Positions 1 through 7,086 of a DNA stretch of 33,921 bases are shown in pieces. Source of the stretch: Elusimicrobiota bacterium (lineage in GTDB: Bacteria; Elusimicrobiota; Elusimicrobia; UBA1565; UBA9628); assembly GCA_016194705.1 (NCBI GenBank), contig JACQAZ010000027.1, positions 1-33,921 on the forward strand, in the 5' to 3' direction. The translations under genes and the position numbers were made by a program. A model generated the notes under the pieces. That model did no database searches. It saw nothing but the letters and a program-made list of their open reading frames with translations, and was not told the origin of the DNA. Positions within the stretch are counted from its first letter, which is position 1, and every line of letters starts with the position of its first letter.

Positions 1-33
1 CTCTCGGACCATCTGTTCGCGTAACTGGCTCAT
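1..33 (-). CDS. IS-associated tyrosine recombinase, 5' end only (runs off window)
   Basis: Only the first 11 codons are visible, reading leftwards: M-S-Q-L-R-E-Q-M-V-R-E. They match the start of the integrase at 8202 (MSELRERMIQE) residue for residue with conservative changes. The start is supported by an AGGAG at 40-44 with a 6-nt spacer, the same spacing as at 8191-8202. The leader upstream also resembles the 8140-8201 leader, including a TACAAT box. The simplest reading is the head of a second IS91-type integrase/transposase element lying mostly outside the window. Whether the gene is intact cannot be seen. Confidence 0.7.
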   Translation of the reverse strand, partial: MSQLREQMVRE

Positions 34-91
34 TTGTTTCTCCTTTTCCGTTTCGATGATGTCAGCACTCCCCAAGGAGCGCCCTGGAGGT

Positions 92-119
92 ATTGTAGAA
101 GGTAAGCGTGCTGGCTCAA
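92..119 (-). promoter_or_regulatory. Candidate sigma70-type promoter for the left-edge integrase
   Basis: On the minus strand TTGAGC (114-119) is followed after 16 nt by TACAAT (92-97). Transcription would start near 85 and give a leader of about 50 nt before the ATG at 33. A TACAAT box also occurs at 8141-8146 upstream of the homologous integrase, which supports a conserved element promoter. Confidence 0.5.
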
Positions 120-217
120 CGAGAGACGGGCCGAGGTCGAGGGTCTACGGCAGTTGGCCGGAGATAAGGGTTAGGTGATTCCGACGAGAAACAACTGGAG
201 GGTTGCGGGTCGTGGCC

Positions 218-257
218 GTTTTAAGCCACCGCGAAGCGGTTTAGTTCAATCTACATT
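218..257. repeat. Left copy of a perfect 40-bp inverted repeat (putative recombination site)
   Basis: These 40 bases are the exact reverse complement of 7019-7058. The copy contains a small hairpin (CCGC GAA GCGG) and ends in CAATCTACATT. Just inside it, on the plus strand, lies a broken recombinase reading frame; just inside the other copy lies the intact recombinase A. The repeat is therefore a fixed upstream companion of two recombinase genes whose coding sequences have diverged strongly, as expected for a recombinase target or operator site. Confidence 0.8.
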
Positions 258-268
258 GTGCGAAGATG
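244..268 (+). other. Near-palindromic 25-bp motif, copy L
   Basis: This stretch matches 14251-14275 at 21 of 25 positions on the same strand. Both have short inverted arms around a 4-nt centre (CTAC here, GTAG there), followed by a CGAAGATG flank. In this copy the left arm overlaps the 40-bp repeat, while the right half is the part shared with the site upstream of recombinase C. Arms around a short centre fit the core site of a tyrosine recombinase; an operator is the alternative. Confidence 0.5.
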
Positions 269-430
269 CTTTGAAAGCCGGGGAAAAGACCGTTCCAACA
301 CCGACGCCACCCCGACTCAAGGCGTTTCTACGGTACCTGGCAGCCTCTGACAAGGCCAAAGGCATGATACAGCCCTACTTGAGGAGGCGCTGACCCTATT
401 CTTTGGCAGTTTCGGCGCGACCTTAGAGTG
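266..430 (+). pseudogene. Degenerate N-terminal fragment of a Xer-like tyrosine recombinase
   Basis: Bases 307-378 encode P-P-R-L-K-A-F-L-R-Y-L-A-A-S-D-K-A-K-G and onward, matching the N-terminal SAM-like segment of the three intact recombinases here (PILKPYLRHLAVSGKPKG in C). The frame then breaks. Skipping the two bases at 379-380 restores the match (E-E-A-L-T-L-F-F-G-S-F-G-A, compare DTLSLFLGYFDG in C). The upstream ATG at 266-268 is followed at once by a stop, so the start is also disrupted. Nothing of the catalytic domain follows. It is a truncated, frameshifted relic placed behind the 40-bp repeat in the same way as recombinase A is. Confidence 0.65.
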
Positions 431-548
431 GCGGACTCGCTCTCCGTTGTCCGTCGTTGAACCTTGCGAGCGCCTTTCCCTCGCATTGTCCGCCGGTTCA
501 CCTTTCTTTAGATGATCAACACCATTCGCCCACTGCCCGATGAAACGA

Positions 549-577
549 TTGCCAATTTGGAGTGAAGTTGGTATAAA
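549..577 (+). promoter_or_regulatory. Strong sigma70-type promoter immediately before the beta-helix protease gene
   Basis: TTGCCA (549-554), a 17-nt spacer and TATAAA (572-577) each match the consensus at five of six positions. The expected transcription start is about 583-586, directly against the ATG at 587, so the mRNA would be leaderless or nearly so. There is no Shine-Dalgarno motif at a useful distance from that ATG. Confidence 0.6.
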
Positions 578-586
578 ATTATCCGA

Positions 587-3500
587 ATGCGCGCATGGAT
601 TTGGGCGGTGTTACTGTTTCTTTCGTCCCTCGCAAGAGCCGATTTGATTGTCGATGGTGTGGGCCCGGACGATGACAATGGCGTCGCGGGGATCCAGCGA
701 GCTGACCCCCCCCACGGTATTCTCCGTCCAGATTCCTGCTTGGTCACGCGACATTTTAGAACCCTCCAGTCGGCGCTCTATACTCTTGAGACTGGCTTGC
801 TTCGCGATAGAAAGATCGTCATCACAACGAACGTTCCTTTGCTCGCCAACGATCCAGGGGTGCCCTTAAGTGTTAGCCCGAACATTGTTGTGCGTGTGCC
901 GGTCGAGATCGTCTCTGGTCCGGGTGTGCATCCGGTAATCCAGAGGGGGCGTACCGGGATCTACATTGAGGTTGCTGCGCCGGTCATCATAAGGGGGATC
1001 GAGATTGCCAGCAACACACTCGATGGCATCTACGGCTCGGGTCCCGGCTTGACCTCCGGACCGTCGGTGACCTTAGAGGACGTCGTCGTCCACAGCAACG
1101 GCCAGGCAGGAGCCCATGTCCGCGACCGCTCCTCGCTTACGGCGCTTCGCGTCCAGGCCTACGGAAATGGGAGGCAGGGTCTCGTCGCTGCTGACCATTC
1201 GGATCTAAAGGTCACCGATTCGGACGTGTCGGGGAATTCCTCGAGCGGCGTCTTTCTCAAGAACTCCGGGGTCGCAATGATCCTCCGGAACAAGATCCGC
1301 GGCAACGTGTTGGCTGGCGTCAGTCTACAAAATGGCGGAACGGGCGTTGTCAAGAACAACGACATCTCAGGAAATAGAGAGGGTGGCATCGGCATCGAGG
1401 CTTGTCCTGGTTCTGTGGAGGTTCGCGAAAATAAGATACACGACAATTCCAGCCTCTCGTCAGGGGGTGGAATCGTAGCGTGGGCCCATTCGAACCCCAC
1501 GATCGTCGCTAACACTATCAGCGGAAACACTGCCGAGCCTTCGGGCGGGGGTGTGGCGTTGATCGATAGTGGCGGCACAGTTGGTGGAACGAATCCGGGC
1601 GATGCCAACACGATCGTCTCGAACAAGACGACCGATGGCGTCGGAGGTGGGGTCGCGTGCGCGAATACGACGCCGTCAATGAAAATCATTGGCAACACCA
1701 TTCAGGACAATGAGGCCCTCGGTGGGAACATTGCCTTAGGGGGCAAAGGCGGTGGAGTCGGGGCTGCCACCGATTGCAGGGGAATCATTAGCAAGAACCG
1801 CATTACGAACAACCGAGCTCGTTTTATCGGTGGCGGTATCTCTGTAAAATCCGACGTCCAAATTGGAGGGACCACCTCAGTTGATAAGAACTTCGTCCAG
1901 GCGAACAAGGTAGTCGCAGGTTCTGGAGGAGGGATCGGTTGTTTCAATGGAAGTCCGAAGATTCTAAACAACGACATCAACGCCAATACAGCCTCGCCGG
2001 GCTCCGGAACCGGGGGAGGTGGTGTGTCGCTAGTCGGCTCCTGCAAAGCAACGCTCAAGTCGAATAAGATTGGCGGCAATAGAGCCGAGCGGGGGGGTGG
2101 AATCCTTATCGATGGTGCGGGACCAGTTGTCGGTGATTCAGGAGAAGGAAACACCATCACGGCAAATACCGCGACAGAGCAGGTGACGCTGCCCACCTTG
2201 TCTATGGGGCATGGAGCAGGGATTTATCTCAATAACGCCGTTAACGCCACACTCACTGGGAATACGATCGTTGCCAATATCGGGTCTGGAATCCACGTGG
2301 ATGGTGGAGATCACAACACCTTCACAGAAAACCACATCGGAGAGATGGCCGGGGCGTCGATGCGCAACATTGGCCATGGGATTGCGTTGATTCAGACTCA
2401 CGACAACACCGTGGGGCCAGGCAACTCTATTGCCAATAATTCCGGCAGCGGGGTGTCCGTTGGCAATATGTCCTTCGCCAATCGCATCACCAAGAACAGC
2501 ATCACCGGCAATCGGGAGAGTGGAATTGACCTTTGGACGGGCGGGAATATGATGCAGGCGCGACCCATCCTCTTGGAGGCCTATAACGCCAGCATAAAGG
2601 GGTCGGCCGGAGCGCCAGCCGGCAGCACCGTTGAGATATTCACGGATTCGAATGGCCAAGGGCAACGCTTTATCACTAGTACGCCCTTGGCGCCGGACCA
2701 GACTTTCACACTGCCCGGTTCCGCCTTCGGCAGCGTCAATGAAATCACGCTTACCGTCACGGATTCCGCCGGCAACACGTCACGGTTCGGCCAGGGGCGG
2801 TTAGACGCTCAGGACGACTCGCTCAACACCAAGGCCGACGGTCCACCGGATGGAAACGACGCTGAGGAAGCTGCCCAAACCACCAATCCGGGGAAAGTGA
2901 TCAAGCGGGCCAGAGTCCCACCGCGACGACAGGAGATGGCTGCGATAGTTTTGAAACAGCTTCCCCGATCATTATCAAAGGATGGGACCCTCACACTTTC
3001 CGTTTCGGATCAGGAGATCGTTAGAATCCTGGATCAGAATGGCGTTGCTCGTATCGGCCCTGCCGGCGGCCCTGGGGCTGGCGCTTTCTATGATATTCCC
3101 TGGCCGGGCATTAACGCAGGCGACCTTACGTTTCGCGCAGTTGGAATAAAGGAAGGACCAGTTACGATTTCGCTCTCCTACAAAGACAACGGGGTGGTCT
3201 CCGGCCATGATGACCTGCTGATCAACGTATCTACAGTACAGTTCTACCAATCCACCATCTGCGCGGGCTTCGACGACAGCCGTGAGCCAAACGCGCTCAT
3301 GGTTCCGGCGGGGGGGACCAATAGCGCTAACGCGACAAGGATCATCCCATCAGGTGCCGCCACGGCTATTCGATTCACCAGCGCGGATGATTCGGTCGGG
3401 ACCGTCACTCCGGCCGTGGCGCCAGGCTCCCCTGTCAATGTTGTGGTGGCAGGAGTAAGCTCCGGCTTTACGGCTATTCGCGCAAGAGCATCGCCGCAAG

Positions 3501-4084
3501 GCCCCACAATCCGGAGGATGTGGGTCGACGTGAAGGATAGGCTCCATGTCGAGGTTGCGATCCATGCAATTACTAACACCTCGGCTGTCCCCCCGCAGGT
3601 GCCGGTGAATGCCCCGACCGCAGCGGCGTTGGAGACATACCTCAACGATGAAATATGGGGACCTCAGGCAAACGTGTATTTCACAGTGACCCGGTCCGAT
3701 CGGGGTGTTCCCTACGACTTAGACGGAGACGGGGGACTTAAATTCGACGGCCTCGGTTACACAGATGAGGAAGACGCTATTCGCGCGGCTGCAGGTGAGT
3801 ACAGAGGCTTTGGCACAATCAACATCTATTACGTTAATAACTTGTTACCCGATCCCCTTTCCCCATTTGCTCCACCAGCAGAGGAGGGGGAAACGTTGGG
3901 GCGCGACATTTTCATTCAGGATGGTCATGTTGGTTCGGCCAAGATGGTAACCGCTCATGAGGTGGGACACGCCCTGGGGCAACTGACCCACAGCACGGAT
4001 CCCAAGGATGTGATGTACTTTCAAGACCTCGGTATGAATCCGTGCAACGTCAAGAAGCGAGACTGGGATGTAGTGAATCGGTGA
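587..4084 (+). CDS. Secreted parallel beta-helix protein with C-terminal zinc metalloprotease domain
   Basis: A 1165-residue exported protein. Residues 1-18 form a signal peptide (hydrophobic WAVLLFLSSLARA, then DL). From about 50 to 640 it is built of right-handed beta-helix (PbH1/NosD-like) turns with recurring N-x-I-x-x-N and G-G-G-(V/I) patterns, a fold typical of polysaccharide-active or adhesive proteins. About 650-740 looks Ig-like (ending TLTVTDSAGNTSRFG). A second stretch of possible Ig-like strands covers about 800-980. The last 180 residues resemble a metzincin peptidase: H-E-V-G-H-A-L-G-Q-L-T-H from residue 1124 with a Met-turn-like DVMYF downstream. The third histidine is one position later than in canonical HExxHxxGxxH. 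It probably acts outside the cell, binding a glycan or surface and cleaving protein. Signal peptide and beta-helix are clear; activity is inferred. The next gene starts 7 nt downstream. Confidence 0.85.
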   Translation: MRAWIWAVLLFLSSLARADLIVDGVGPDDDNGVAGIQRADPPHGILRPDSCLVTRHFRTLQSALYTLETGLLRDRKIVITTNVPLLANDPGVPLSVSPNIVVRVPVEIVSGPGVHPVIQRGRTGIYIEVAAPVIIRGIEIASNTLDGIYGSGPGLTSGPSVTLEDVVVHSNGQAGAHVRDRSSLTALRVQAYGNGRQGLVAADHSDLKVTDSDVSGNSSSGVFLKNSGVAMILRNKIRGNVLAGVSLQNGGTGVVKNNDISGNREGGIGIEACPGSVEVRENKIHDNSSLSSGGGIVAWAHSNPTIVANTISGNTAEPSGGGVALIDSGGTVGGTNPGDANTIVSNKTTDGVGGGVACANTTPSMKIIGNTIQDNEALGGNIALGGKGGGVGAATDCRGIISKNRITNNRARFIGGGISVKSDVQIGGTTSVDKNFVQANKVVAGSGGGIGCFNGSPKILNNDINANTASPGSGTGGGGVSLVGSCKATLKSNKIGGNRAERGGGILIDGAGPVVGDSGEGNTITANTATEQVTLPTLSMGHGAGIYLNNAVNATLTGNTIVANIGSGIHVDGGDHNTFTENHIGEMAGASMRNIGHGIALIQTHDNTVGPGNSIANNSGSGVSVGNMSFANRITKNSITGNRESGIDLWTGGNMMQARPILLEAYNASIKGSAGAPAGSTVEIFTDSNGQGQRFITSTPLAPDQTFTLPGSAFGSVNEITLTVTDSAGNTSRFGQGRLDAQDDSLNTKADGPPDGNDAEEAAQTTNPGKVIKRARVPPRRQEMAAIVLKQLPRSLSKDGTLTLSVSDQEIVRILDQNGVARIGPAGGPGAGAFYDIPWPGINAGDLTFRAVGIKEGPVTISLSYKDNGVVSGHDDLLINVSTVQFYQSTICAGFDDSREPNALMVPAGGTNSANATRIIPSGAATAIRFTSADDSVGTVTPAVAPGSPVNVVVAGVSSGFTAIRARASPQGPTIRRMWVDVKDRLHVEVAIHAITNTSAVPPQVPVNAPTAAALETYLNDEIWGPQANVYFTVTRSDRGVPYDLDGDGGLKFDGLGYTDEEDAIRAAAGEYRGFGTINIYYVNNLLPDPLSPFAPPAEEGETLGRDIFIQDGHVGSAKMVTAHEVGHALGQLTHSTDPKDVMYFQDLGMNPCNVKKRDWDVVNR

Positions 4085-4091
4085 GGAATCA

Positions 4092-4742
4092 ATGCATAGC
4101 GGCATGCTCATAGCGCTGGGAATGATGGGATTATGCTTCAATGGCACGGCTTTAGCCGCGTCAACTTCGACCGCTGTTCTGATCGACAATCTTCATAGTC
4201 TCGAGCGGGTTTGGATGACTGGAAAAAATGTCACCGCGTTGGAAGAAATGAAGCGCACAATGATTCAATTGGGCGACTCTGGTGACGAGCGCGCGAAGTC
4301 GGTTCTAAAGAATTACTTAAAGAAGACGACCTCGCGACGATTAGAAGGTCCAGGAGGTTGGGCTCAGGTAGCCTTGGCGAAATGTGATGCCGCGACATTC
4401 CGGGAAGTTGTCGCTGAATTGTCATCCGAGAAACCACCCCGCGTGCAGGAAGATGCGTTCAAAAAACTGGAGCTGATCGGAAGCCACAAGGCCATCCTCG
4501 TTCTGGGAAGCAAATTGAACGATGACTCGGCGCCGGTCCCGCCCCAGGCAAAGGCGCCACTCCCATCCGATGAAAAATCCCTAGATCTCGTCGTGTCATT
4601 CCCACGATCCCTGCTGGCAGCGCAAGCCTTGGCCGGGATAATACCTGAACGGCCGACCGATACGGACCCCAGATTCTACAAGAAGACTGACGTTGTGAAA
4701 TGGCGTCAGTGGTGGAAGAAAAACAGGTTCAGGTTTCAATAG
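4092..4742 (+). CDS. Exported protein, helical (HEAT-like) repeat type, function unknown
   Basis: 216 residues. An N-terminal signal peptide is evident (MLIALGMMGLCFNGTALAA, cleavage probably after ALA near residue 22). The mature part is helical, with paired helices such as EEMKRTMIQLGDSGDERAKSVLKNYL and SHKAILVLGSKL that suggest HEAT-type scaffolding, though no canonical repeat can be counted with certainty. The C-terminus (VVKWRQWWKKNRFRF) is the W-x-x-WW-x-x-N ending often seen in exported HEAT-repeat proteins. The ATG lies 7 nt after the protease stop, with GAGGA in the junction as ribosome-binding site, so the two genes very probably form one transcript. It may be a partner or chaperone of the protease, but nothing in the sequence proves that. 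Confidence 0.7.
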   Translation: MHSGMLIALGMMGLCFNGTALAASTSTAVLIDNLHSLERVWMTGKNVTALEEMKRTMIQLGDSGDERAKSVLKNYLKKTTSRRLEGPGGWAQVALAKCDAATFREVVAELSSEKPPRVQEDAFKKLELIGSHKAILVLGSKLNDDSAPVPPQAKAPLPSDEKSLDLVVSFPRSLLAAQALAGIIPERPTDTDPRFYKKTDVVKWRQWWKKNRFRFQ

Positions 4743-4743
4743 A

Positions 4744-4764
4744 GAGAATATGCTGCGTATTCTC
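4744..4764 (+). other. Stem-loop directly after the 4092 gene
   Basis: GAGAATA (4744-4750) pairs perfectly with TATTCTC (4758-4764) around a 7-nt loop, starting 2 nt after the stop codon. It could end the transcript, but the stem is AT-rich and has no following T-run, so it may equally be part of the IS end that follows. Confidence 0.3.
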
Positions 4765-4766
4765 CT

Positions 4767-5081
4767 GAAGTCGGCCACCGATTCCGTTTGAAGCCGGCCA
4801 CTGTTCTCCGCGAAGTCGGCCGGGGTCGGAGCGAAGCGACGCCGGGCATTTCGTGACGATAGCTTTTCGTGCTGGTCTGGAGCAAATACGTCGTCGGCCT
4901 TGTGGTCATGTGCGCAACGCAACGCGTTGTGCAAGGGCCTGTGGGCAGGGTGGGCGAGCTTGCTCGTCCACGCTGTCCATCAGGCCCGGCATGTCCACAA
5001 GGCTTCATCGCCGTTGACGCTCTCGAGCGCTTACGCGCGCGAGCAGCCCGCCGCGGGCGTTGCTGGGGCGCAACCTGACTC
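4767..5081. mobile_element. Orphan IS21-like end remnant with three short direct repeats
   Basis: Three about 20-bp direct repeats with period 22-23 (starting 4767, 4790 and 4812) share GAAG(T/C)CGGCC and end in a (T)CCG or CGGAG block. Multiple internal repeats of this GTCGGCC type at an element end are a hallmark of IS21-family insertion sequences. The rest to 5081 is non-coding, GC-rich DNA of the kind that follows such elements, with no istA or istB transposase. I infer a decayed or solo IS end; the family assignment rests on recalled similarity rather than a search. No gene is supported in this 315-bp stretch. Confidence 0.4.
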
Positions 5082-5588
5082 CTAGGAGTCGCCCACTGTC
5101 TCGAGGACCCTTCCTAGAATGTCCCTCGCATCGTAATGCGCTTGTGCTGAAAAGCGGAGTAGCGGCAACCGCGCTGCTTTGCATGCGGCCTCGACAAACG
5201 AATCGCGCTCACGTCGATCGCCGCGCTCATGCGTCCTATCGTCTAGTTCGATTGCGAAAGCAACAGAGTAATCCTCCTTCCGGCACAGGACGAAGTCAAT
5301 ATGCTTCGATTGAATCTTGTTCATCGCGGCTTTCCAGGAGCCTCTCTCTACTTCGGCAGAGACATTTAGGAGATCGGCAAGCCGTACCTTGCCTAGAATC
5401 TTGTACTTTTCTCCGACCGCCTCCTCGAGCACACTTAGGAAGGCTCTCTCGCCCTTCGAGAAAAGCTCGACGCGCCGGTAGGGAAAGGCCTCGTTTGGAC
5501 CGACGAGCTTCACCAGCACCAAGACGCCGACAGAAACCACTATCGCCAACATTAAGAGCAGTACGGCTGCAGTCGGCGGGTGCCACAT
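5082..5588 (-). CDS. Membrane-anchored DUF2726 protein (restriction-endonuclease-like domain)
   Basis: 168 residues. Residues 8-30 form one transmembrane anchor (AVLLLMLAIVVSVGVLVLVKLV). From about 36 to the end the sequence fits DUF2726: P-Y-R-R-V-E-L-F-S-K-G-E-R-A-F, then IDFVL, AIELDDRTHERGDRRERD and LPLLRF. That family belongs to the nuclease-like restriction-endonuclease/Vsr group. The D of IDF and the E/D of IELDD are the positions expected for metal binding, but no activity has been shown. The start codon overlaps the stop of the upstream gene (TAATG), so the two proteins are translationally coupled. The gene ends the operon led by recombinase A. Membrane-linked DNA processing or defence is a possible role; that is inference. 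Confidence 0.75.
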   Translation of the reverse strand: MWHPPTAAVLLLMLAIVVSVGVLVLVKLVGPNEAFPYRRVELFSKGERAFLSVLEEAVGEKYKILGKVRLADLLNVSAEVERGSWKAAMNKIQSKHIDFVLCRKEDYSVAFAIELDDRTHERGDRRERDSFVEAACKAARLPLLRFSAQAHYDARDILGRVLETVGDS

Positions 5589-6064
5589 TATGCTTTCCCA
5601 GTGACGGCGGTCCAGACTCGGCGCCCGATGGACTTGAATTTTCCGACGCCTAGCGCGCCGCGCTCGTTCCGTGAACGCGAGCCGGGCTTCTCGAGCGCCT
5701 GTTTGACCTCATGCCGCTCGGCCTCGAAGATTTCCATCGCGTGGTATCGTTCATCGAGAAGCACAAGCATTACTGAGTCCCATTCATGATCGAGTCGAAT
5801 TCGGCCCAGGCGTTGCCCGGGCTTGGAGTCGTCCATAATTCGACGGCCCTTGATCTGAATTCTCTGCGGACCAAGCTTCCCTGCCCGACGCGCATCATAC
5901 CCGGCTTGCCGCGCGTCACAGAGCTCCAGTTTCATGATGCGGGCAGCCTCGAACTCTGCCATCTCGCCTGTTATTCCTAAGGGCTTCCCGGTCTCCTGGT
6001 AGTAATCGATCGCAAGCGACCGAACGTTCTCCATGATCTCAGTGATGCGCTTCATGTCGGCCAT
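5588..6064 (-). CDS. DUF6998-like hypothetical protein
   Basis: 158 residues from the ATG at 6064, chosen because AGGGAGG lies 5 nt upstream and because this start does not overlap recombinase A; a longer frame from 6115 would overlap A by 41 nt and has no ribosome-binding site. The soluble protein begins MADMKRITEIMENVRSLA and contains GKPLGITGEMAEFEAA, RIQIKGRR and RLGRIRLDHEWDSVMLVLL. I associate this pattern with the uncharacterised DUF6998 family. The E-x-A-A helix, the QIKGRR and the LVLLDERY strands recall PD-(D/E)xK-like folds, but that is a guess. It sits 10 nt after recombinase A and shares TAATG with the DUF2726 gene, forming a three-gene operon. Confidence 0.65.
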   Translation of the reverse strand: MADMKRITEIMENVRSLAIDYYQETGKPLGITGEMAEFEAARIMKLELCDARQAGYDARRAGKLGPQRIQIKGRRIMDDSKPGQRLGRIRLDHEWDSVMLVLLDERYHAMEIFEAERHEVKQALEKPGSRSRNERGALGVGKFKSIGRRVWTAVTGKA

Positions 6065-6074
6065 GGTGGCCTCC

Positions 6075-7007
6075 CTATCCGATAGAGTTCGCGGCCGCTT
6101 CCATTTCCTGATCATCTACGTGGGTGTAAATTTGGGTCGTTTGGACTGATGAATGGCCCGCGATGGCCTGCGTTACCCGAAGATTCCGGAACGTGTTCTG
6201 AATGTTCGTCAGGAACATGTGCCGCAGCAGGTGCGGCCAGAGGTCTTGCTTAATCGCGGCCGCCTCGAGCCAGGCCTTCAGCGATCGCTGCACATCGCGG
6301 ACCCCGTAGCGACGGCCGCGGAGGCTTAGGAAGAGCGCGTCGACGTCCTTGGCCTTCGCGATCTTGCGCCAAGTCAGATAGCGCGCCAAGCGCCGGCACG
6401 CCGTCCCGTTGAGCGGGATCCTGCGCAGCTTTCGGCCCTTGCCGATAATCTCGAGCCAGCGCCGCTCCTCGACGTCGACGACGTCGAGATCCACGAGCTC
6501 GCTGACCCTCAAGCCGGTGTTGTGAACTAGTGAGTACAGCGTGAAGTCGCGTAGAGGACCAGGCTTTGGCGGTCGCCCGATCGCTTGCTCGATGGCGCCC
6601 AACAGCTGCCCCCAGAGGTCCTCGCTGAGGATTGGCGGGCTCTTGCGTGTGATCTTCTCGTTGCGGATGAGCCTGCTTGGGTCCTTATCGATGCGCCCCG
6701 TGTCCACCAAGAACCCGAAGAACGCGCGGATCGCCGACTTCACCAAGTTGGTCGTCGCCGGCGAGCTCACTTTGCGGACCGCCTCGAGGAACTCGTCAAT
6801 CAGCTCCGGTGTCATCTCGGCCGGCGTGCGGCCCGGGTGATATCTGAAGAGACGGTTTATCGCGTCTTCGTAGCGCTCCCGGGTGCCGCGGGCCAGGCCG
6901 TTGCTGGCAATGTGGCGCAGGAAGATTCTGAGCTCCGCCGGCGGAACGAAAAGCGGGGGGGCAGCTTCCCCTTCGAGGCTTCTGTTAGGTTTAATAGGTT
7001 TCGGCAT
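6075..7007 (-). CDS. Xer-like tyrosine recombinase A
   Basis: 310 residues. An N-terminal SAM-like core-binding domain (about 23-115, with ELRIFLRHIASNGLARGT and YEDAINRLF) is followed by the catalytic domain. All catalytic residues are present: R167 in TGLRVSE, a lysine around K190-K193 in IGKGRKLRRIPL, H259-x-x-R262 in PHLLRHMF, H285 in AGHSS and the nucleophile Y294 in TQIYTHV. It should cut and rejoin DNA at short palindromic sites through a 3'-phosphotyrosine link. It is related to recombinases B and C at roughly paralogue level. The exact 40-bp repeat at 7019-7058 lies 11 nt before its ATG, and no good Shine-Dalgarno is seen. The downstream DUF6998 and DUF2726 genes follow closely, so this looks like the head gene of a cassette. 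Integron-type integrase is an alternative; I see no IntI-specific insert. Confidence 0.85.
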   Translation of the reverse strand: MPKPIKPNRSLEGEAAPPLFVPPAELRIFLRHIASNGLARGTRERYEDAINRLFRYHPGRTPAEMTPELIDEFLEAVRKVSSPATTNLVKSAIRAFFGFLVDTGRIDKDPSRLIRNEKITRKSPPILSEDLWGQLLGAIEQAIGRPPKPGPLRDFTLYSLVHNTGLRVSELVDLDVVDVEERRWLEIIGKGRKLRRIPLNGTACRRLARYLTWRKIAKAKDVDALFLSLRGRRYGVRDVQRSLKAWLEAAAIKQDLWPHLLRHMFLTNIQNTFRNLRVTQAIAGHSSVQTTQIYTHVDDQEMEAAANSIG

Positions 7008-7018
7008 CGATGTCGCAG

Positions 7019-7058
7019 AATGTAGATTGAACTAAACCGCTTCGCGGTGGCTTAAAAC
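7019..7058. repeat. Right copy of the perfect 40-bp inverted repeat
   Basis: Exact reverse complement of 218-257. It ends 11 nt before the start codon of recombinase A. Read in A's direction, it runs from the GCCACCGCGAAGCGG hairpin to CAATCTACATT, then continues with TGCGA, also shared with the left copy in part. The position next to the recombinase start is that of an attI-like site or an autoregulatory operator. Confidence 0.8.
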
Positions 7059-7086
7059 AGCAAGGTCCCGCAGTCCTTCGAACCCG

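Noticed and set aside
175..393. Short plus-strand reading frame as a gene
   Set aside because: Only its second half resembles the recombinases, and the similarity continues in another frame after 380; its first half is read through the 40-bp repeat. It is annotated as a pseudogene instead.
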